Positions 59,829-64,000 of a stretch of 64,000 nucleotides of DNA are shown piece after piece (the first letter of the stretch is position 1; each line of letters opens with the position of its first letter). A program made the position numbers and the translations under genes. The stretch comes from Aquipuribacter nitratireducens. GTDB lineage: Bacteria > Actinomycetota > Actinomycetes > Actinomycetales > JBBAYJ01. The DNA is taken from assembly GCF_037860835.1 (NCBI RefSeq), contig NZ_JBBEOG010000007.1, forward strand, positions 62,001 through 126,000, read 5' to 3'. The notes below the pieces were generated by a model. It made no database searches, was not told the DNA's origin, and saw only the letters and a list, made by a program, of their open reading frames with translations.

Positions 59829-60259
59829 CCGCGAGCCTCCTCCGGGTCGGTCCGTCCCGTCACCACGTCGAGGCGCAGGAGCGTGAGGTCGGGGTCGACG
59901 TCGTCGAACCCGACACGGACCCTGGCGCCGACGGCGAGGTCCGTGGGCTCCGGGACGGCGGCCAGCACGCGGAACCCCTCGTCGAGGTCCGCCAGCGCCA
60001 GCGTCAGCGGCGTGGCGAAGTGCGGGTGCGGGGCACGGTGCTGGGTGGTCCAGGAGTGGACGACCCCGCCTCCCTCGGCACGCTCCACCGTGAGGGCTGT
60101 CTCGGAGCCGCACCCGGGACACACGGTGCGGAGCGGGAAGACCACGCGGGCGCACGACGTGCAGCGCTGGAAGACGAGCTCGTGCTCGCGGAGCCGGTCG
60201 TAGAACAGGCGCTCCTCACCCCGCGGCACGAAGGCGGGCCGCGTGGGCCGCTCGCTCAC
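59825..60259 (-). CDS. Zn-ribbon OB-fold (DUF35/ChsH2-type) acyl-CoA-binding protein
   Basis: A 144-residue protein: an N-terminal helix (GEERLFYDRLREHELVFQRC), a rubredoxin-like zinc ribbon with C33, C36, C47 and C50 (CTSCARVVF and CPGCGSE), then an OB-fold domain (GGVVHSWTTQHRAPHPHF to RVRVGFDDVDPDLTLLRL). Members bind acyl-CoA and pair with thiolase-like or hydratase partners. Its stop overlaps the thiolase start by 4 bases, and it starts with GTG overlapping the dehydrogenase stop, so the complex is co-translated. Confidence 0.93.
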   Translation of the reverse strand: MSERPTRPAFVPRGEERLFYDRLREHELVFQRCTSCARVVFPLRTVCPGCGSETALTVERAEGGGVVHSWTTQHRAPHPHFATPLTLALADLDEGFRVLAAVPEPTDLAVGARVRVGFDDVDPDLTLLRLDVVTGRTDPEEARG

Positions 60260-61344
60260 CGGGCCACCGCCACGGACCGCAGCGCCCCGAGCACCGCGTC
60301 CGTCATGTCGCGGGTGGTCGCGGTCCCGGACAGGTCCGGCGTGCGGACCTCACCGTCCTCGAGCACCCGGCGGACCGCCCCGAGCACCGTCTCGCCGGCC
60401 TCCGGCTCGCCGAGGTGCTCGAGCATGAGGGCGGCGGACCAGATCTGCCCGACCGGGTTCGCGGTGCCGCGGCCGGCGATGTCGGGAGCGGAGCCGTGGA
60501 CGGGCTCGAACATGGAGGGTGCGGTCCTCTCGGGGTTGAGGTTGGCCGAGGGCGCCATGCCCATGCTCCCGACCACGACGGCGCCGATGTCGGTGAGGAT
60601 GTCGCCGAAAAGGTTCGACCCGACGACGACGTCGAGCTCGTGCGGATGGCTCACGAACCGCGCCGCCAGGGCGTCGACGTGCACGAGCCGACCGGAGACG
60701 TCCGGATGGCGGTCCATGACGTCGCGGAAGACCTCGTCCCAGAAGGTCATCGAGTGGATGATCCCGTTGGACTTCGTGGCGGACGTGAGGCGACCGCTGC
60801 GCCGCCGTGCCTGCTCGACGGCGTACTCGATGACCCGCTCGGTCCCGCGTCGCGAGAACACGGCCTGCTGCACCGCGGCCTCGTGCGGCGTGCCGGGGAA
60901 CATGCGTCCGCCGACCTGCGAGTACTCGCCCTCGGAGTTCTCCCGCACGACGAGGATGTCGATGCCGGCGCCGGTGTCGCGGAGAGGGCTGCGGACCCCT
61001 GGCAGCAGGACCGCCGGACGTAGGTTGACGTACTGGTCGAACGCCCGTCGGATGGGGACGAGCAGGCCCCACAGCGAGACGTGGTCGGGAACGGAGGGGT
61101 CGCCGACGGCGCCGAGCAGGATCGCATCGTGACGAGCGAGGAGCGCGAGGCCGTCGGACGGCATCATGACGCCGTGCTGCTGGTAGTACGCACAGCTCCA
61201 CGGGTACTCGCGGAAGTCGACGGTGAAGCCGTGCAGGGACGCGACCGCCTCGACCACCTCGATGGCTGCCGGCACGACCTCCTGCCCGATCCCGTCGCCG
61301 GGCAGCACCGCCACGGAGTAGCGCGCGGTGGGGACGTCCGTCAC
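60256..61344 (-). CDS. Tartrate/isopropylmalate-type beta-decarboxylating dehydrogenase
   Basis: A 362-residue NAD-dependent dehydrogenase of the isocitrate/IPM family: VAVLPGDGIGQEVVPAAIEV at the start, RENSEGEYSQVGGRMFPG, the Lys in TSATKSNGIIHSMTFWDE, DALAARFVSHPHELDVVV, SNLFGDILTDIGAVVVGSMGMAPSAN and EPVHGSAPDIAGRGTANP. The length and SNLFGDIL pattern fit tartrate dehydrogenases, and leucine biosynthesis genes are absent, so a catabolic role on a hydroxy-diacid or beta-hydroxy acid is likely. The GTG at 61344 overlaps the cyclase stop by 4 bases. Confidence 0.92.
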   Translation of the reverse strand: MTDVPTARYSVAVLPGDGIGQEVVPAAIEVVEAVASLHGFTVDFREYPWSCAYYQQHGVMMPSDGLALLARHDAILLGAVGDPSVPDHVSLWGLLVPIRRAFDQYVNLRPAVLLPGVRSPLRDTGAGIDILVVRENSEGEYSQVGGRMFPGTPHEAAVQQAVFSRRGTERVIEYAVEQARRRSGRLTSATKSNGIIHSMTFWDEVFRDVMDRHPDVSGRLVHVDALAARFVSHPHELDVVVGSNLFGDILTDIGAVVVGSMGMAPSANLNPERTAPSMFEPVHGSAPDIAGRGTANPVGQIWSAALMLEHLGEPEAGETVLGAVRRVLEDGEVRTPDLSGTATTRDMTDAVLGALRSVAVAR

Positions 61345-62366
61345 TTGATCGCCATGGGGTTGACGGGCGAGCCGACCGCCCGGGTGAACGGCAGCGGCGG
61401 GGCGCAGAAAAAGAAGTCGTACTGCCCGTCCTCCCGGCAGTGCGCCGCCAGCTCCTCCAGGTCGAAGATCTCCCCGATCCACAGCCCCATCCCCACGATG
61501 AAGACGCAGTGGAGGGGCTGGAACACGTCCGGGGTCTCGTTGGGGAGCACCTCCATGCCCCATGTGTCCACGGCCAGGCCGGCGATGTCGCGGCCCGCGA
61601 CCCACGGCACGCTACCCAGGCCGAGGCCGGGTGCCGGTCCACCGGCGTAGTCGCCCCAGTTGCCCTTGCGCTCGCCCATCATCCCGGTCCTGACCATGAC
61701 GAAGTCGCCTGCTCCGACGGTGACGCCGTGGGCCTGCTCGGCCGCCTCGAGGTCGTCGGCGGTGATGGCGTAGCCGGGCTCGAGGGCGTCGACGCCCTTG
61801 ACGTGCGCGATGTCGAGCAGGACCCCGCGGCCCGCCATCTGGTCGGTGGCCTGGCTGATCGCGCCGCGCCGCGCGCCCTTGCTCGTCACGGTGTCCGGCG
61901 ACAGCCCGTTGTACATGTGGCCGTCGAAGAAGATGTGGGCGAGCGCGTCCCACTGGGTCGAGGACTGCAGCGCCATGATGACGAGGTCGTCGGTGCCCCG
62001 CAGGTGCCGGTCGCGTCCGGAGTAGAACTCGTCCACCACCGTCCCCATCGAGATGTCGCCGCCGTCGCGGAACATGAGGTGGATGGGGTTGAAGCGGCCG
62101 CCGAAACCCCCGCTCACCTGTGGTCCCGTCGCGTCCATCGGGAGGGAGAGCGAGATGCGGGTCCCCGACCGGATGCACGCGGCGGCGCGCGCGACGCGTT
62201 CCGGCGTCACGTGGTTGAGGGTGCCGCGCTCGTCGTCGTCGCCCCAGCGGCCCCAGTTGGAGTACCGGCGGCTCAGCTCGCGGACGGTCTCGACGCTGGG
62301 TGTCTGCTCGGCCATGTCGGGCTCGCTTCCGTGGGTGGTGGGGACGGTCGTCCCATGGGTGGTCAT
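61341..62366 (-). CDS. Cyclase-family metal hydrolase (kynurenine formamidase-like fold)
   Basis: A 341-residue member of the large cyclase subfamily that keeps the metal-site region as SSTQWDALAHIFFDGHMYNG. RYSNWGRWGDDDERGTLNH near the N-terminus, HVKGVDALEPGYAITADDLE and GNWGDYAGGPAPGLGL match these proteins. They hydrolyse amides or lactones, and some act on N-formylkynurenine. The position in a CoA operon far from kynA suggests a lactone or amide step of the same pathway. ATG 62366 overlaps the ligase stop by 4 bases (ATGA). ATG at residue 18 is an alternative start. Confidence 0.88.
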   Translation of the reverse strand: MTTHGTTVPTTHGSEPDMAEQTPSVETVRELSRRYSNWGRWGDDDERGTLNHVTPERVARAAACIRSGTRISLSLPMDATGPQVSGGFGGRFNPIHLMFRDGGDISMGTVVDEFYSGRDRHLRGTDDLVIMALQSSTQWDALAHIFFDGHMYNGLSPDTVTSKGARRGAISQATDQMAGRGVLLDIAHVKGVDALEPGYAITADDLEAAEQAHGVTVGAGDFVMVRTGMMGERKGNWGDYAGGPAPGLGLGSVPWVAGRDIAGLAVDTWGMEVLPNETPDVFQPLHCVFIVGMGLWIGEIFDLEELAAHCREDGQYDFFFCAPPLPFTRAVGSPVNPMAIK

Positions 62367-63970
62367 CGCCCGGCCCCCGCACCGACGGCGGTGGGTCGCG
62401 TGGAGCGCGCGCCGGCGTCGTACCGCGTCCCGGCCGGGTAGTCCCCGGACCGCAGGCGGTGCTTCTCCGGCTTCGCCGTGGGCGTCTTGGGCAGGCTCGT
62501 GATCGTCTCGACGTACCGGGGGACCTTGAACGCCGCGAGGTGCTCCTCGCACCACTCGACGACCGAGACCGGGTCGACGGTGTGCCCGGGCCGGGGCACG
62601 ACGAACGCGCACAGCTCCTCGTCGGTGAGCTCCGAGGGAACCCCGATGACACCGGACTCGAGGACGTCGGGGTGGCGGTTGATGACCATCTCCACCTCCA
62701 GCGACGACACGTTCTCGCCGCGTCGGCGGACGATGTCCTTGAGGCGGTCCACGAAGAAGAACCGGCCCTCCTCGTCCTGCCACGCGCTGTCACCCGTGCG
62801 GAGCCAGCCGTCGACCAGGGTCTCCGCGGTCTTGTCCGGGTCCTTGAAGTAGCCGAGCATGAGCGCGGGGCTGCGGAGCGCGAGCTCTCCGACCTGGCCG
62901 CGCGGCAGCTCCGTCCCGTCCTCGCCGATGATCATGGCCTCCGTGAGCGGGAGCGAGGGGTCGGGGTGGGAACGGGGCACCCCCATCGAGCCGGGGACCC
63001 GCTCCCCGTCGATCGGCTCGAGCAGCCCGAACGTCGTCTCGCTCATGCCGAAGCCGGAGACGCACGCCAGGCCGAACCGCTCCTCCACCTGCATGCGCAC
63101 CTCGTGCGGCAGCGCAGGCACGCCGTACGCCACGCGGACGCAGTGGTCCCGGTCCTCCGGCGACGGGGTGCTCTTCGAGAGGATGACCGTCATCGCGCCG
63201 ATGAAGTTGAACACCGTCACGCGGTGCCGGCGCACGTCGGGCCAGAAGCGGCTCGCGCTGAAGCGCGGGGCGAGCACGAGGGCGCCCTCCGCGCCGATCG
63301 CGCCCATCGTCGAGTACGCCTGCGAGTTGATGTGGAACAGCGGCAGGCAGGCGTAGATCCGGTCCCCCTTCTCCATCCGCATCCAGTGGGGGTAGGCCTG
63401 CCCGGTGAGCACGTAGTTCCGGTGCGGCTGCATGACCCCCTTGGGTCTGCCGGTGGTCCCGGACGTGTAGATGAGGCTGATGACGTCGTCGCCGTCGATG
63501 TCGACCGCAGGCGCCGCCCCCGCCAGCGCCTCCGCGTGGGCCACGAAGTCGTCGAGCCCGTCGGCCGCACCCAGCGACATCGTCGTGCGCAGCGAGGCCG
63601 ACGAAGCACCGATGCGGTGGAACAGCTCGGCGTGCGCCGGGTCGACGAGCGCGAACGCCGCCTCGGAGTGCTCGACGAGGTAGCGGGCCTCGTCGTACTT
63701 GAAGCCGGTGTTGACCGCGACGAGGACCGCTCCGATCTTGGCGAGCCCGAGCCACGCGTGGAGGAAGCCGGGGCTGTTGTCCGCCATGAAGGCCACACGG
63801 TCCCCCTTGCGCACCCCCAGCTCGTGCCAGAGGGCGGCGGCACGGTCGACCGCGGCGTCGAAGTCCGCGTAGGACTGCTCCTCGTCCTCCCAGATGAGGA
63901 AGGGGGCCGTCGGGTTGCGCTCGGCCGTCCCCTCCAGGAACGTCCGCACGTCCAGCCGTCGCGGGTCCAT
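62363..63970 (-). CDS. Acyl-CoA synthetase (AMP-dependent ligase)
   Basis: A 535-residue adenylating enzyme that would activate the pathway's acid substrate with CoA. The P-loop-like LIYTSGTTGRPKGVM (167-180), VSGFGMSETTFGL, the YFKDPDKTAETLVDGWLRTGD block and the C-terminal RRGENVSSLEVE are complete. The last catalytic region reads PKTPTAKPEK, with Ala where many have Gly but the Lys kept. ATG 63970 is chosen for its AGGAGG site 8 bases upstream. The same frame remains open to the window edge, so an earlier start cannot be ruled out. It heads the operon within this window. Confidence 0.93.
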   Translation of the reverse strand: MDPRRLDVRTFLEGTAERNPTAPFLIWEDEEQSYADFDAAVDRAAALWHELGVRKGDRVAFMADNSPGFLHAWLGLAKIGAVLVAVNTGFKYDEARYLVEHSEAAFALVDPAHAELFHRIGASSASLRTTMSLGAADGLDDFVAHAEALAGAAPAVDIDGDDVISLIYTSGTTGRPKGVMQPHRNYVLTGQAYPHWMRMEKGDRIYACLPLFHINSQAYSTMGAIGAEGALVLAPRFSASRFWPDVRRHRVTVFNFIGAMTVILSKSTPSPEDRDHCVRVAYGVPALPHEVRMQVEERFGLACVSGFGMSETTFGLLEPIDGERVPGSMGVPRSHPDPSLPLTEAMIIGEDGTELPRGQVGELALRSPALMLGYFKDPDKTAETLVDGWLRTGDSAWQDEEGRFFFVDRLKDIVRRRGENVSSLEVEMVINRHPDVLESGVIGVPSELTDEELCAFVVPRPGHTVDPVSVVEWCEEHLAAFKVPRYVETITSLPKTPTAKPEKHRLRSGDYPAGTRYDAGARSTRPTAVGAGAGR

Positions 63971-64000
63971 CAGTCGTCCTCCTGCGTCGTCGAGCCGCAC

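Noticed and set aside
61341-62366. Kynurenine formamidase (KynB) completing the kynA-kynU pathway
   Set aside because: The fold is related, but this is the larger cyclase subfamily and it is locked in a different operon by overlaps with an acyl-CoA ligase and a dehydrogenase.

Overview
The window is a very GC-rich, gene-dense stretch of bacterial chromosome. GTG starts are common and so are 1- or 4-base stop/start overlaps (GTGA, ATGA, TGATG). Together with an F420/PPOX-type enzyme, DUF1918 and DUF3140 proteins, a SnoaL-tailed ECF sigma factor and many apparently leaderless promoters, this points to an actinomycete. Three promoter-like sites of the FliA/WhiG (sigma-28) class suggest a lineage with a motility or WhiG regulon, for example a Cellulomonas-like or Kineococcus-like organism. 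The genus cannot be fixed from sequence alone. No tRNA, rRNA, CRISPR array, insertion sequence or prophage was recognised, and no gap between genes exceeds about 220 bases.

Layout. 1-6.1 kb: Fpg/Nei glycosylase, dienelactone hydrolase, drug-efflux MFS transporter coupled to a luciferase-like oxidoreductase, a truncated MarR remnant, and phosphoglucomutase ending in a perfect hairpin. 6.1-17.9 kb: M13 peptidase, a NarL-type two-component pair, membrane and molybdopterin proteins, DUF1918, CoA-binding protein plus MetY, a VOC protein, and a large secreted M14 carboxypeptidase. 17.9-29.1 kb: lipoprotein, spermidine-synthase-like protein, a DAO-type oxidoreductase, a membrane GGDEF-EAL protein cut by an in-frame amber codon, a Tat-type vanadium haloperoxidase, a small secreted protein, and a second, intact GGDEF-EAL protein. 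29.1-36.9 kb: one tight operon carrying kynA, a kynU-like gene, a FAD oxidoreductase, a methyltransferase, mmuM and pxpABC. 36.8-42.9 kb: a MarR divergon with an array of operator half-sites, a saccharopine-dehydrogenase-like reductase, a Na+/H+ antiporter with a zinc peptidase, and small proteins.

42.9-49.3 kb is the most unusual part. A secreted jelly-roll-like lipoprotein and a GH26-like glycosidase precede a sigma-28-like promoter. That promoter leads into an operon in which a GAF-PP2C phosphatase, a cellulose-synthase-like glycosyltransferase with a roughly 168-residue insert in its catalytic domain, a STAS antagonist and a HATPase anti-sigma-like kinase are translationally coupled or nearly so. 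The same promoter class precedes both GGDEF-EAL genes. The inference is a motility-linked regulon that joins c-di-GMP turnover, partner switching and extracellular polysaccharide.

49.3-57.6 kb: DUF3140, the ECF sigma factor, a histidine phosphatase, a beta-lactamase-fold hydrolase, a luciferase-like oxidoreductase with its FMN reductase, a phospholipase D-like protein and an alpha/beta hydrolase. 57.7-64 kb: a minus-strand catabolic operon in which acyl-CoA ligase, cyclase-family hydrolase, tartrate/isopropylmalate-type dehydrogenase, Zn-ribbon/OB-fold protein and thiolase-like protein overlap start-to-stop throughout, followed by an MBL-fold protein. Its substrate is unknown.
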